64,000 nucleotides of DNA from Apopatocola sp963618015 (GCA_963618015.1 CAVEQS010000007.1:1-64000); one strand, 5' to 3'. Counted from the stretch's first letter, positions 16,882 to 25,175 are shown. Notes: generated by a model from the sequence alone, not told the origin. Made by a program: numbers and translations.

Positions 16882-18045
16882 TCAATCGTAGGTGGCTCCG
16901 CCGTAGGTGCTGGAAACAAACGCGATATACGTGTGGCCGATGCCGACCTCTAGCTCGCTGCCGTCGGCGGCGTAGTAGTGGAACGGCTCGGTGACGGCGC
17001 CGCGTTTCCAGGTGATGGGCTCGGCATAGCCGCCGTTGAAGAAGAGGCCGGTGCCTTCGCACTCATAGGTGCTCATTGCGGTGTGGTAGTGATCGTCGAT
17101 GCCGGTCTGCGTATAGGTGGCGAGAACGAGCAGATTCTGGAACACGGGAGCTTCGTCCGTGTTGGCGTCGGTAATGGCGTCGTTCCAGTTGTAGCCGACG
17201 TAGCCGTTCTTATCGGCTTTGTATTCAAAGCTTGTGAGCTTCGTGCCGGGGAAGATGATGCGGACGTTGTTGGCGACGCTGCCGTCCGTCGGGGCAGCGT
17301 TTTCAGTGAAGCGCAGGCCATAATCGTAGGAATCGGTCTTATGCTCGGTGCGCGTGTTGTTTTCCGCAATGAAGTTTTGCAGAAGCTCGCCGGTCGTCGT
17401 CATGCTGTGCACGCCGCCGGAGTAGGGGTACTCGCTGAGACGGAAGCCTGTGCCGTTCTGCTCGTTGACGTTGATGTTATCGTTATCCACGAAATTCGCG
17501 AGCAGCGGGCCGGAAAATTCCGCGCCGTCGGCGCTCTCGCCGCAGTGGGCGAAGATCGCGTCATACGAAAGCGCCAGGCTGACAAAGTAGGAGCGGCAGC
17601 TGCGGACGGGGGTGATGTTCTGCACATCGTCCAGATCCATAAAGACGAACATGTTTCGCGTGATCTGCTCGACCTGCGCTTCGTAAACGATGGCGGCCTT
17701 GCTGATGCTGCCCTGATTGATCGGCAGGAGCGGCGCATCCCAGTGGTTGTTTTCCACCATGATCGCCACGGGGCGGGTCCTGCTGTAGTCCTTGGAGGTC
17801 GTTTCGCCGGTCAGCGGGTTTACGAGCGCTGCTTCGGGTGTCGGCTCCGGTGTAGCGGTCGGCTCCGGTGTCGGCTCGGCGATGGCGGTCGCCTCGGCCG
17901 AGGGCTGCGCAGATGCCTCGGCGGTCGGCTCCGGCGTGGTGGTCGCTTCCGGCTCAGCGGGCGTATTCGGGCGGTTGGAGCATGCGCCGAAAACGAGCGC
18001 GCAGATAAGAAGCAGAGAAAGAATGGTCAGAAACTTGCGCTTCAT
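16882..18045 (-). CDS. DUF3048 (YerB-like) lipoprotein, copy 1
   Basis: 387 residues. A lipoprotein signal ends in F-G-A-C (Cys22), followed by a Pro/Thr/Glu repeat tether to about residue 75. The DUF3048 hallmarks N-P-L-T-G, R-P-V-A-I-M-V-E-N, P-V-R-S-C-R-S-Y-F-V and Y-D-A-I-F-A-H-C-G are present, and the C-terminal part matches the YerB C-terminal half with the ending Y-I-A-F-V. These are surface-anchored proteins; their biochemical role is not established. The gene has a consensus promoter of its own and lies next to a paralogue. Confidence 0.88.
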   Translation of the reverse strand: MKRKFLTILSLLLICALVFGACSNRPNTPAEPEATTTPEPTAEASAQPSAEATAIAEPTPEPTATPEPTPEAALVNPLTGETTSKDYSRTRPVAIMVENNHWDAPLLPINQGSISKAAIVYEAQVEQITRNMFVFMDLDDVQNITPVRSCRSYFVSLALSYDAIFAHCGESADGAEFSGPLLANFVDNDNINVNEQNGTGFRLSEYPYSGGVHSMTTTGELLQNFIAENNTRTEHKTDSYDYGLRFTENAAPTDGSVANNVRIIFPGTKLTSFEYKADKNGYVGYNWNDAITDANTDEAPVFQNLLVLATYTQTGIDDHYHTAMSTYECEGTGLFFNGGYAEPITWKRGAVTEPFHYYAADGSELEVGIGHTYIAFVSSTYGGATYD

Positions 18046-18079
18046 GGTGTCACCTCATAGTAGCAATAAGAATAAAGAA

Positions 18080-18108
18080 AATATACTATATTCGACCCAT
18101 TGTGTCAA
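18080..18108 (-). promoter_or_regulatory. Promoter of DUF3048 copy 1
   Basis: On the minus strand a perfect TTGACA (18103-18108) and TATATT (18080-18085) are 17 bases apart. The promoter lies just behind the stop of copy 2. Confidence 0.8.
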
Positions 18109-18117
18109 TGTGCCGGA

Positions 18118-19233
18118 TCACGAATAGCTGACCCCGCCGTAATAGTCGGACACGAACGCAATATACGTCCTGCCGACGCCGAGCTGCAATTCGCTGCCGT
18201 CGGCGGTATAGTAGCGGAACGGCTCGTTCACGCCGCCGCGGCTCCAGGTGATCGGCTCGGCATAGCCGCCGTTGAAGAAGTATCCGGCGTCCTGATAGTC
18301 GTAGGTGTAGATGGCGGAGTGATTTTTCTCGTCAATGCTGATGGAGGTGGGGGAGTAGAGGACGAGAACATTTTCAAATGCGACACTCTCGCCGGTGTTC
18401 GCGTCCACGTAGTCGCGGTTCCACTGCGTGCTCGTATAGCCGCCCTTCTCGGTGTCGTAGGAAAAGTCCGTGGTCTTGCCCGCCGGGAAGACGATATGGA
18501 CACTCCCTGCTGTCTCGCCGTTTACCGGCGCGGCATCGTCCGTGAAGAGAAGACCATAGTCATAGCCGTCGGTGCGGTGCGTGGTGCGCGTGCCGTACTG
18601 GGCAAAGAGGCTCTGCAGCCGCTCGCCGTCCGTCGTCATGCTGTGCACGGCGCCAAAGTACGGCGCTTCATACTGGCGGAAACCGCAGCTTCCCTCATGA
18701 ACTTCAATGTCGTCAGCGTCGGTGTAGTTCACGAGCATCGTGTCGGCAAATTCCAGTCCCTCGCCGCTCTTGCCGCAATGGGCGAAAATGGCGTCATAGC
18801 TGAGCGCGGCGCTCACAAAGTAGCTGCGCGCGCTGCGGATGGGGAAGACGTTTTTCAAGCCGTCTGTGTCCATGAAGAGGAACATGTTGCGTGTAATGGA
18901 CTCCACCTGCATCTCGTATATGATGGCCGCCTGCGAAACGCCGCCCTGGGCGATGAGCGTACCGTCATCCCAGCAGTTATTTTCCACCATCACGGCGACG
19001 GGGCGCGACTGACTGTAGTCGGTATCCGTCCGCTCGCCGGTCAGGGGGTTCGTGAACATCGGCTCCGGTGTGGCGGTCGGGGTGGGCACCGGCGTGGCCG
19101 TCGGCTCCGGTGTCGCGGTAGCGGCGGGCGTGGGGGACGCCTCCGGCGCCGGGGCAGACGTCGTGCCGCAGCCCGCGGCCGCGAGAAGACACGCGAAGGA
19201 AAGAAGGAGTGCGATCATTTTGGAAAGCTTCAT
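18118..19233 (-). CDS. DUF3048 (YerB-like) lipoprotein, copy 2
   Basis: 371 residues from the ATG at 19233 (GAGGTG upstream); a longer frame to 19299 has no ribosome site. A signal peptide ends in A-A-G-C and is followed by a Pro/Thr/Ala/Glu tether. The DUF3048 core and C-terminal part run in parallel with copy 1 (N-P-L-T-G, R-P-V-A-V-M-V-E-N-N, H-C-G), so the pair is a tandem duplication with clear divergence. No terminator separates it from copy 1, so read-through into copy 1 is possible. Function unknown, cell-surface location inferred. Confidence 0.88.
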   Translation of the reverse strand: MKLSKMIALLLSFACLLAAAGCGTTSAPAPEASPTPAATATPEPTATPVPTPTATPEPMFTNPLTGERTDTDYSQSRPVAVMVENNCWDDGTLIAQGGVSQAAIIYEMQVESITRNMFLFMDTDGLKNVFPIRSARSYFVSAALSYDAIFAHCGKSGEGLEFADTMLVNYTDADDIEVHEGSCGFRQYEAPYFGAVHSMTTDGERLQSLFAQYGTRTTHRTDGYDYGLLFTDDAAPVNGETAGSVHIVFPAGKTTDFSYDTEKGGYTSTQWNRDYVDANTGESVAFENVLVLYSPTSISIDEKNHSAIYTYDYQDAGYFFNGGYAEPITWSRGGVNEPFRYYTADGSELQLGVGRTYIAFVSDYYGGVSYS

Positions 19234-19302
19234 GGGATTACACCTCGGTATAGTAAATGTACGGTCATAAGACGCGCGCGGCGTCCGTTTGGTTCGCATG
19301 AA

Positions 19303-19335
19303 AAAGCCCCGGAAGCGGTGCTTCCGGGGCTTTGG
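19303..19335 (-). terminator. Terminator after secG
   Basis: A 14-bp stem (19303-19316 with 19320-19333, loop GGT) followed on the minus strand by five T. Confidence 0.9.
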
Positions 19336-19347
19336 AAAAGTCGGGAA

Positions 19348-19596
19348 TCAGTGCAGCAGATTCAGCACCAGCGTGAGAACGACGAACGCGAGCGCGACCC
19401 ACTTGGTCATCTTCGCCAGAGTACCGTCGAGCGTTTTCGCCTTTCCCTTGGAGAAGAAAGTTTCCGCACCGCCGGCGACAGCGCCGGACAGACCGGAGCT
19501 CTTTCCCGACTGGAGCAGCACAACAGCGATCAGGAAGATACCGGCGAGAAGTTGGATGATGGTGAAAGCAAGAACAAGACCGTTCACGAAATTCAA
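19348..19596 (-). CDS. secG: Preprotein translocase subunit SecG
   Basis: 82 residues, the normal SecG size. Two membrane segments flank the conserved V-V-L-L-Q-S-G-K-S-S-G-L-S-G-A-V-A-G-G motif. SecG joins SecY and SecE in the membrane channel and eases SecA-driven protein export. It is a monocistronic gene with its own promoter and terminator. In many Firmicutes rnr and smpB follow, but not here. Confidence 0.97.
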   Translation of the reverse strand: MNFVNGLVLAFTIIQLLAGIFLIAVVLLQSGKSSGLSGAVAGGAETFFSKGKAKTLDGTLAKMTKWVALAFVVLTLVLNLLH

Positions 19597-19635
19597 TCCT
19601 TTCTATTGTAAAAGAAAACTTTTTTACGCTTAAAT

Positions 19636-19664
19636 ATGTTACCACAGCCACGGCCAAAAAGCAA
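19636..19664 (-). promoter_or_regulatory. Promoter of secG
   Basis: On the minus strand TTGCTT (19659-19664), a 17-base spacer, and TAACAT (19636-19641) with an extended TG. Confidence 0.6.
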
Positions 19665-19696
19665 GCAATTTTTCATGCGCTTCCGGTAAAATAGGG

Positions 19697-19730
19697 AATT
19701 CCGTATGCCGTATTCCGGTCATACGGAATT
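19697..19730 (-). terminator. Terminator after the GtrA gene
   Basis: AATTCCGTATG (19697-19707) pairs with CATACGGAATT (19720-19730), with a 12-base loop; CCCTATTTT follows on the minus strand. The core of the stem recurs in the terminator at 28447. Confidence 0.7.
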
Positions 19731-19733
19731 GCC

Positions 19734-20168
19734 TCATTGATCTCGGTCGGAACGAAAAACCCAGCGCTTCTGGATCTGGTAGCTCGCAAGGAAGAGCACG
19801 CCGTCCACCGGAATCTTGATGACGGTCTCGAGAAGATTCGTTGCGTGGGTGAGATCCTGCAATACCGAAACGAGCACCGCGGAGAGACTCGCCTGCACAA
19901 TGGCGAGCAGCGCGTACCGCCAGATCGACCGCCCCGCCGTTCCCTTGTCCTTGAAGACGAGAAGCCGATTGAGCAGAAAGTTTGTCACGGCGGAGACAAC
20001 GCGCGCGCCATAGGTCGCGCAGAGCTCGCGCGTGCCGTCCGGCAGGGAGACGAGAAGGACGGAGTTTAGCAGCGTGAAAAGGCCATAATCCAGCAGAAAG
20101 CAGATGGCGCTGCTGCCGGAAAAACGGAGAAACGATTTCAAAGCGGCCTTACTCCTTTTGATCCCCAT
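19734..20168 (-). CDS. GtrA family membrane protein
   Basis: 144 residues with four membrane segments and the GtrA-like start F-L-R-F-S-G-S-S-A-I-C-F-L-L-D-Y. GtrA proteins are thought to help flip or handle polyprenyl-phosphate-linked sugars made by a partner glycosyltransferase. Its start overlaps the end of the adjacent GT2 gene by 20 bases, which supports such a partnership. A sugar or wall polymer target cannot be named. Confidence 0.9.
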   Translation of the reverse strand: MGIKRSKAALKSFLRFSGSSAICFLLDYGLFTLLNSVLLVSLPDGTRELCATYGARVVSAVTNFLLNRLLVFKDKGTAGRSIWRYALLAIVQASLSAVLVSVLQDLTHATNLLETVIKIPVDGVLFLASYQIQKRWVFRSDRDQ

Positions 20169-20856
20169 GGAAGATGTGGCGGAAAATGAGCTTGTAGATC
20201 CGCCAGGAGTCCTTCACGGTGTTGAAGTGGCTGGTCTGGTTCTCGTCGATGTACACGGTATCGATCACGACCTCACCGACGCCGAGCCCCGCGCCCTTGA
20301 GCGAGAGAAGCATCTGCGTTTCGTATTCGTACCGTTCGCCGCCGATGGAGCACATCAGCGGCAGGTGCTTGCGGGCGATGGCGCGCAGCCCGGTCTGCGT
20401 ATCGGTCACGCCGACGCCGCAGGCGAGCTTCATAAAGCTGCGCGTGATCTTGTTGCCGAGCTTGCTGCGCAGCGGCACCTGCTCAAGCGAGAAATCCCGC
20501 ACGCCGAGCCAGAGCTTGTCCGGCTCGCGGCACATCGCCTCGGCGACGGCCATGGCGTCCTTGGGGCGGTGCTGGTTGTCGCCGTCCACGACGACGACGC
20601 CGTCGATGTCCGGGCGGTTTTCCACGCACCAGGCAAACGCCGTTTTCATTGCGCGGCCCTTGCCCTTGTTCACTTCGTGCCGCAGCACCGTGACGCCGGG
20701 GCGGGAGGCGGCCTCCGCGAAGGGCTGGAGATGCCCTTCGTGGCTGCCGTCGTTGACGACGACGATATCGTCAAACCCCTCGGCCAGCAGGCCGTCCACG
20801 ACCTGAATGAGCTTTTCGTCCGGCTCGTAGGAGGGGACGACAGCGGTGATTTTCAT
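20149..20856 (-). CDS. Family 2 glycosyltransferase (dolichol-phosphate mannosyltransferase-like)
   Basis: 235 residues of a GT-A fold. The start V-V-P-S-Y-E-P, the nucleotide motif V-V-N-D-G-S and the D-x-D-like V-D-G-D-N-Q-H motif are intact; there is no C-terminal membrane tail, unlike some homologues. It probably moves a sugar from a nucleotide donor to a polyprenyl phosphate on the inner membrane face, with the overlapping GtrA protein acting next. The upstream anchored protein and NAGPA-type gene are in the same minus-strand unit. Confidence 0.9.
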   Translation of the reverse strand: MKITAVVPSYEPDEKLIQVVDGLLAEGFDDIVVVNDGSHEGHLQPFAEAASRPGVTVLRHEVNKGKGRAMKTAFAWCVENRPDIDGVVVVDGDNQHRPKDAMAVAEAMCREPDKLWLGVRDFSLEQVPLRSKLGNKITRSFMKLACGVGVTDTQTGLRAIARKHLPLMCSIGGERYEYETQMLLSLKGAGLGVGEVVIDTVYIDENQTSHFNTVKDSWRIYKLIFRHIFHGDQKE

Positions 20857-20877
20857 TTCCGTTTTACCCTGCCTTTA

Positions 20878-22476
20878 TCAGAGAGTTTCGTAGTTGCTGA
20901 TGACAAAACCGGCGTCGGTCTGCAGGAAATAGATGCGCATGGTAGCGTCGGCATAGTCGATGGCCTGTCCGTTGTGCGTGCAGTTGGCGTCGTAGGTGAC
21001 GTCCACGCTGTAGCAGTTGTCCGCCCAGATCACAACGCCCGAGGCGGTGGTGTCGGAAATATCGATGTTGCCGTAGGCGGTATTCCAGACAACGCCGTTG
21101 TAGGTGTCCTGCAGATCGGTATAGGCCTGCGTGCCGGGCGTAAGATAGGCGAGCGCGGCATAAAGGTTGCCCCAGGTGCCGTTGTAACCGTTCATATAGT
21201 AGTTGAGATATGCCTTCACGAAGCTTACAGCGCGCGTGGTGTACTGCTCGGCTTCCGTACCGTCAAGACAGAGCAGATAATCGCCCTCGGCGGTTTTCGT
21301 GACGCTGCATCCCTCGGGCGGCTCAACGGTCAGCTCCGGCTCGATCAGGAGACCGTCCACCGTGTACGTCGTCCACGAAACGGGGTTGATGAGCTTGTCC
21401 TTGAGCGGCTCATAGGAAAAGCTGCTCTGCGTTTCTCCGGCGTACTCGCTGCCGAGCTCGGTGCCGTTGCAGAATACCTTGCTGCCGACGGCGACCTCGA
21501 CCGAGGCGGACTTCGTCCCTTCCAATTCAAGCTCGACATCGGATACCGCCCAGTTCACGTCACTGCCGGAGAGCGTGATCCTGGCAAGCGACTCATCGCC
21601 GTCCTTGAGGACGTAGGCGGGGGCTTCGTCGGTATAGTCGAGCGAGCGGAATGCCTGTACGCTGTCGCTGCCGAAGCGCTCCTCCATATAGGCGCGCACG
21701 CGGTCGCGGCCGTCAATGTTCTCCGGACGCTTCTCGTACCAGAGATTTGTCCAGTCGTCGGCGGTATAGGAGGCGAGCCACGCTTCAAACGCGCGCTGCG
21801 GCGCCTGCCGCACGGCCTCGGCGTGCTGCTTTTCCTGCAAAACAATGGCGTTCTGCTCGGCCTCGGCGGCGTTTTCCGCGTCCTTGTTCTTCTGGAACCG
21901 CGCGAGAGCGATCCATAGCACGATGAGCGCGGCAAGGAAAACCACCGCAACAACGAGAACGTACGTCAGCAGCCCCTTGCGGAAGCCGCCTTTTTTCTTC
22001 TTTTCGGGAATGGCGTCCTCGTCCGCGGCAGGACGAGGGCGGCGCGCGGTTTTTTCCTCCGCTGCAGGGCGTTCCCGGCGGACAGGCTTTTCTTCCTGCA
22101 CGGGACGAGAGCGGCGTGCGGGTTTATCTTCGCTCACGGGACGTTCCCGACGAACAGGCTTCTCCTCCGCAGCGGGACGCTCCCGGCGCACCGGGGCATC
22201 TTTCCGCGCGGGGCGCTCCGCTCTCTGCACGGGCGCGGGCGCTTCAAAGCTCTCCTCCGGGATGGGGGAGGCGGGCTCGGCCGCCGGGGGCTCCGAAACC
22301 GGCGCGGCGCTTTCTTCCGGCAGTTCCTCCGCCGGGGATGCTGTCACGCGCTCGGCAGTCTCCGGAATATCAAAAAGCAGCTCCTCCTCGCGGACGGAGG
22401 GAGTGCGCTCGGCGCGCGGCAGGCGCGCTTCGCTCTTCCGGCTCGTGCCGGATACAGGTTTTTCATGCTTTCCCAT
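20878..22476 (-). CDS. Membrane-anchored protein with Arg/Pro tandem repeats
   Basis: 532 residues from the ATG at 22476, preceded by GAGGG. Residues 1-93 are acidic and Pro-rich. Residues 94-154 hold five tandem 13-residue units of the type P-V-R-R-E-R-P-A-A-E-E-K. One membrane segment lies at about 168-193, preceded by Lys, so the repeats should be cytoplasmic and residues 195-532 outside. The outer part has a short coiled region and then a Tyr/Asp-rich domain that I do not recognise. It lies between the NAGPA-type gene and the GT2 gene, so a role in cell-envelope work is likely. Function unknown. Confidence 0.8.
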   Translation of the reverse strand: MGKHEKPVSGTSRKSEARLPRAERTPSVREEELLFDIPETAERVTASPAEELPEESAAPVSEPPAAEPASPIPEESFEAPAPVQRAERPARKDAPVRRERPAAEEKPVRRERPVSEDKPARRSRPVQEEKPVRRERPAAEEKTARRPRPAADEDAIPEKKKKGGFRKGLLTYVLVVAVVFLAALIVLWIALARFQKNKDAENAAEAEQNAIVLQEKQHAEAVRQAPQRAFEAWLASYTADDWTNLWYEKRPENIDGRDRVRAYMEERFGSDSVQAFRSLDYTDEAPAYVLKDGDESLARITLSGSDVNWAVSDVELELEGTKSASVEVAVGSKVFCNGTELGSEYAGETQSSFSYEPLKDKLINPVSWTTYTVDGLLIEPELTVEPPEGCSVTKTAEGDYLLCLDGTEAEQYTTRAVSFVKAYLNYYMNGYNGTWGNLYAALAYLTPGTQAYTDLQDTYNGVVWNTAYGNIDISDTTASGVVIWADNCYSVDVTYDANCTHNGQAIDYADATMRIYFLQTDAGFVISNYETL

Positions 22477-22484
22477 AGCTGCCC

Positions 22485-23561
22485 TCAATTCAAAACGAGA
22501 ATGGCGGTGGACATCTGGCGCATGCCGATGATGTTCGAGCCGCGGGTGATCTGCTCGCCGTTGTAGTACATGAGCGAGGACGAGCCGCCGTCCAGATTGG
22601 CGGCGTTGACCGCGCCGCGGTCATACATGATCTTTGCGATATCGTCGTAGGTCGCGCCCATGCTGTCGGGCTTGCGGCCCTCAATGACCATCAGGAGAAT
22701 GGTGCCGTCCGAGCACTGGCCGATGCACGTGCGCGGATTCATGCCGCCGCCGAGATTGGTCTGCAGCTCGCCGTCCTTCACAAGCACCGGGCCGGGGGAG
22801 AAGCTGACCGCGCTCTCCAGCCCGAGATCGAGCGCCTGCTGGCCGGACATATCGCCGACGTGGAGAATGTGGTCGGCATCAAAGCCGACAACGTTGAGAT
22901 ACCACGTGCCGGGATCGCCGTAGGCAATGGCGCCGTCGCGCATGACAAGACCGTCGGGAATGCCGCCGTTGCCGCCTCCGCCCGGATCGTAGAAGCCGCC
23001 GGCGTTCGTGCCGCCGATGGCGTTGTACTTGTCGATAAACTCGTAGAGATACAGTCCATGGTAGTTCGCGCCGTAGGCGTCGAGCGTACCGACAACGACC
23101 TTCGAAGGATCGCGGATGATCATGAGCTTGCCCTTAAAGGTCGAGCCCTTGATGTCCACGACTTCGAGCCACTCGCCGCTCTCGCTGGTATTTTCCGACG
23201 GCTCCACTACAACGACCTGTCCCGCGTTGGTGGTATCGTCTTCCACGGTGCGGCCGTCCTCATAGGGAAGCTCGACAAAGTCGCCGCTCGGCACGGTCTC
23301 ATCGTCCGTGGAGGTGCTGACGGGATGCAGTATCGCGTCCACCTGCGCATCGGAGAGATAGATGTGCGGCAGGAATTTCAGCGCGCTCGTCTCGTTGACA
23401 GACAGCACGAAAAGCCGCTCCGCTTCCGTGGAGGGGCCGTGGATCAGCACGCCCATCACGCCCAGAAGAAAAACGGCAAACAGCAGTATGGTGACCAGAA
23501 GGATCAGCAGAATGCGCCCTACGACGCGGAAGATCCCACCGGCTGCGCTGCGTTCACGCAT
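22485..23561 (-). CDS. NAGPA-domain phosphodiester glycosidase family protein
   Basis: 358 residues. An N-terminal membrane segment (about 10-35) anchors it outside the cell. The C-terminal NAGPA domain shows the features P-R-T-C-I-G-Q, V-I-E-G-R and A-V-N-A-A-N-L-D-G-G-S-S-S. In characterised members this domain cleaves GlcNAc-1-phosphodiester bonds, and bacterial ones act on teichoic-acid-like or exopolysaccharide material. It is first in a four-gene minus-strand unit with the repeat protein, GT2 and GtrA, which agrees with wall polymer modification. Confidence 0.9.
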   Translation of the reverse strand: MRERSAAGGIFRVVGRILLILLVTILLFAVFLLGVMGVLIHGPSTEAERLFVLSVNETSALKFLPHIYLSDAQVDAILHPVSTSTDDETVPSGDFVELPYEDGRTVEDDTTNAGQVVVVEPSENTSESGEWLEVVDIKGSTFKGKLMIIRDPSKVVVGTLDAYGANYHGLYLYEFIDKYNAIGGTNAGGFYDPGGGGNGGIPDGLVMRDGAIAYGDPGTWYLNVVGFDADHILHVGDMSGQQALDLGLESAVSFSPGPVLVKDGELQTNLGGGMNPRTCIGQCSDGTILLMVIEGRKPDSMGATYDDIAKIMYDRGAVNAANLDGGSSSLMYYNGEQITRGSNIIGMRQMSTAILVLN

Positions 23562-23602
23562 GGTTTCATCCTCGCTCTCAACAGTAATAAAGATACCAAA
23601 TT

Positions 23603-23632
23603 AGTATACACCAGAAAGCCGCCTTTTGACAA
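23603..23632 (-). promoter_or_regulatory. Promoter of the NAGPA-type gene unit
   Basis: On the minus strand TTGTCA (23627-23632) and TATACT (23603-23608), spacer 18. Its -35 overlaps that of a plus-strand promoter. Confidence 0.6.
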
Positions 23633-23653
23633 GTTCCTTAACGCAAATATAAT
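23626..23653 (+). promoter_or_regulatory. Second, upstream plus-strand promoter before padR
   Basis: Perfect TTGACA (23626-23631) and perfect TATAAT (23648-23653) with a 16-base spacer. The first plus-strand gene is padR at 23792, so it would give a leader of about 130 bases with no visible reading frame. Confidence 0.55.
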
Positions 23654-23737
23654 AAACGACTTCCTGCATTATAGACGAAAAAACCGTCCCTCCGGTTCTC
23701 GGCAGCAGCAAATCCTCTCCAATTCCTGTAAATTTTA

Positions 23738-23771
23738 TTGACAAAACATGATACTTCGTGATAAGAAGTAT
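23738..23771 (+). promoter_or_regulatory. padR promoter with overlapping dyad operator
   Basis: TTGACA (23738-23743) and a -10-like GATAAG (23760-23765) are overlapped by an inverted repeat, ATACTTC (23751-23757) and GAAGTAT (23765-23771), spacer 7. PadR regulators commonly repress their own operon at such dyads, so this is the likely autoregulatory site. Confidence 0.6.
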
Positions 23772-23791
23772 AGCGTGAAAGGAGGTATAGC

Positions 23792-24109
23792 ATGGATATT
23801 CAGCTGAAGCGGGGACTTCTGGACGTCTGCGTTCTGGCGGCGATCCGAAGCGAGGATTCCTACGGCTATAAGATCATAAAGGACATGAAGCCGTATATCG
23901 AGCTTTCCGAATCGACTCTGTATACCATTCTCAAGCGCCTGGAAGCAGCGGATATGCTGACGGTCCGCACCGCGGAGCACGGCGGCCGGCTCCGGAAGTA
24001 TTACCATATCACCGAAGCGGGCCTAAGGCGTATTGAGGAGTTCAAGGCCGAGTGGAAGGAAATTATGGCAATTTACCAATTTGTGACCAGGGAGGATCAC
24101 GGGCAATGA
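23792..24109 (+). CDS. PadR family transcriptional regulator
   Basis: 105 residues, the short subfamily-2 PadR form. The winged-helix segments S-Y-G-Y-K-I-I-K-D, L-S-E-S-T-L-Y-T-I-L-K-R-L-E and the wing with R-K-Y-Y-H-I-T are present. AAAGGAGG lies eight bases before the ATG. The stop overlaps the start of the DUF1700 gene (ATGA). PadR-DUF1700-DUF4097 operons are common in Firmicutes and usually respond to envelope-related signals; the ligand is unknown. Confidence 0.93.
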   Translation: MDIQLKRGLLDVCVLAAIRSEDSYGYKIIKDMKPYIELSESTLYTILKRLEAADMLTVRTAEHGGRLRKYYHITEAGLRRIEEFKAEWKEIMAIYQFVTREDHGQ

Positions 24110-24708
24110 ATAAACAGGAATTTCTTGCCGGACTGCGGAAAGGCTTATCCGGGCTACCGCAGGCTGATATGGAGGAGCGTTTGGCGTTTTACGCCGAAAT
24201 GCTCGATGACCGGATAGAGGAAGGTCTTTCGGAGGAGGAAGCGGTTGCGGCGATAGGCCCGGTAGAAGAGATCGTCCGTCAGACAGTGGCCGAGACGCCT
24301 CTTGCCAAAATCGCCAAAGAAAGGATGCGGCCGAAAAGACAGTTAAAAGCGTGGGAGATCGTGCTCTTAGCGCTGGGCTCACCGATATGGCTCTCGCTGG
24401 CGATTGCCGCGGCCGCCGCGACCCTTGCGGTTTATATTTCTCTGTGGGCATTAATTGCTGCGCTGTGGGCAATTTTTGGCGCACTTTCCGTCTGCGCTGT
24501 TGCCGGCGTACCGGCGTGCGCTATCCTTGCTGCGCGAGGGAGCGTTGCGGCGGGGTTTGCCTTCCTCGCTGCAGGGCTCGTCTGCGCCGGGCTTTCCATT
24601 TTGATGTTCTTTGGCTGTAAGGCGGCGACCGGGGGGATATTACTGCTCACGAAGAAATTTACCCTCTGGATAAAGAACTGCTTCATGAAAAAGGAGGAAG
24701 TGCAATGA
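24106..24708 (+). CDS. DUF1700 (HAAS domain) membrane protein
   Basis: 200 residues. The N-terminal HAAS-type helical domain carries L-P-Q-A-D-M-E-E-R-L-A-F-Y and S-E-E-E-A-V-A-A-I-G. Four or so membrane segments fill residues 80-185. It overlaps padR by four bases and the next gene by four. The family is thought to work with the neighbouring PadR regulator at the membrane, but no activity is established. Confidence 0.88.
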   Translation: MNKQEFLAGLRKGLSGLPQADMEERLAFYAEMLDDRIEEGLSEEEAVAAIGPVEEIVRQTVAETPLAKIAKERMRPKRQLKAWEIVLLALGSPIWLSLAIAAAAATLAVYISLWALIAALWAIFGALSVCAVAGVPACAILAARGSVAAGFAFLAAGLVCAGLSILMFFGCKAATGGILLLTKKFTLWIKNCFMKKEEVQ

Positions 24709-25166
24709 GAAAAGCAACAAAGGCGTGGCTGATCGCCGCCGCCGCTCTTGTGCTGCTCGGGTGTCTCCTTTTTGCGGTGGTCATGTCAGGACTTCAATGG
24801 GATTTTACAAAGCTTTCCACTGTCCAATACGAGACAAATACATATGGAATTGCTGAAGCATTCCACAGCATATCCATAAAAACGGACACCGCAGATATTG
24901 TGTTTGCCTGCTCGGACGAGGAAAATGCCAGAGTGGAATGCCATGAGGAAGATAAAGCAAAGCATTCGGTCACCGTGGAAGACGGTACCCTTATCATTTC
25001 GATGATCGATACGCGATCCTGGCGCGACCATATTGGGTTTAACCTGGGCACTCCGAAGATAACAGTGTATCTGCCGGATACGGAATACGACACGCTGACC
25101 ATAGACGAGGACGCCGGAGATATCAATATCCCGGGGGATATTATGTTCCGAAACATTGAGCAGTAA
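24705..25166 (+). CDS. DUF4097-type protein, C-terminally truncated
   Basis: 153 residues. An N-terminal membrane segment (9-28) leads to the first half of a DUF4097 beta-repeat domain with the segments I-S-I-K-T-D-T-A-D-I-V-F, V-E-D-G-T-L-I-I and I-T-V-Y-L-P-D. The frame ends right after D-E-D-A-G-D-I-N-I-P-G-D, where complete members go on for around 100 more residues of the same repeats. A terminator follows the stop by ten bases, so the missing part is not in another frame. It may still be made as a short protein, or be a relic. Confidence 0.75.
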   Translation: MRKATKAWLIAAAALVLLGCLLFAVVMSGLQWDFTKLSTVQYETNTYGIAEAFHSISIKTDTADIVFACSDEENARVECHEEDKAKHSVTVEDGTLIISMIDTRSWRDHIGFNLGTPKITVYLPDTEYDTLTIDEDAGDINIPGDIMFRNIEQ

Positions 25167-25175
25167 CGAGAAAAA

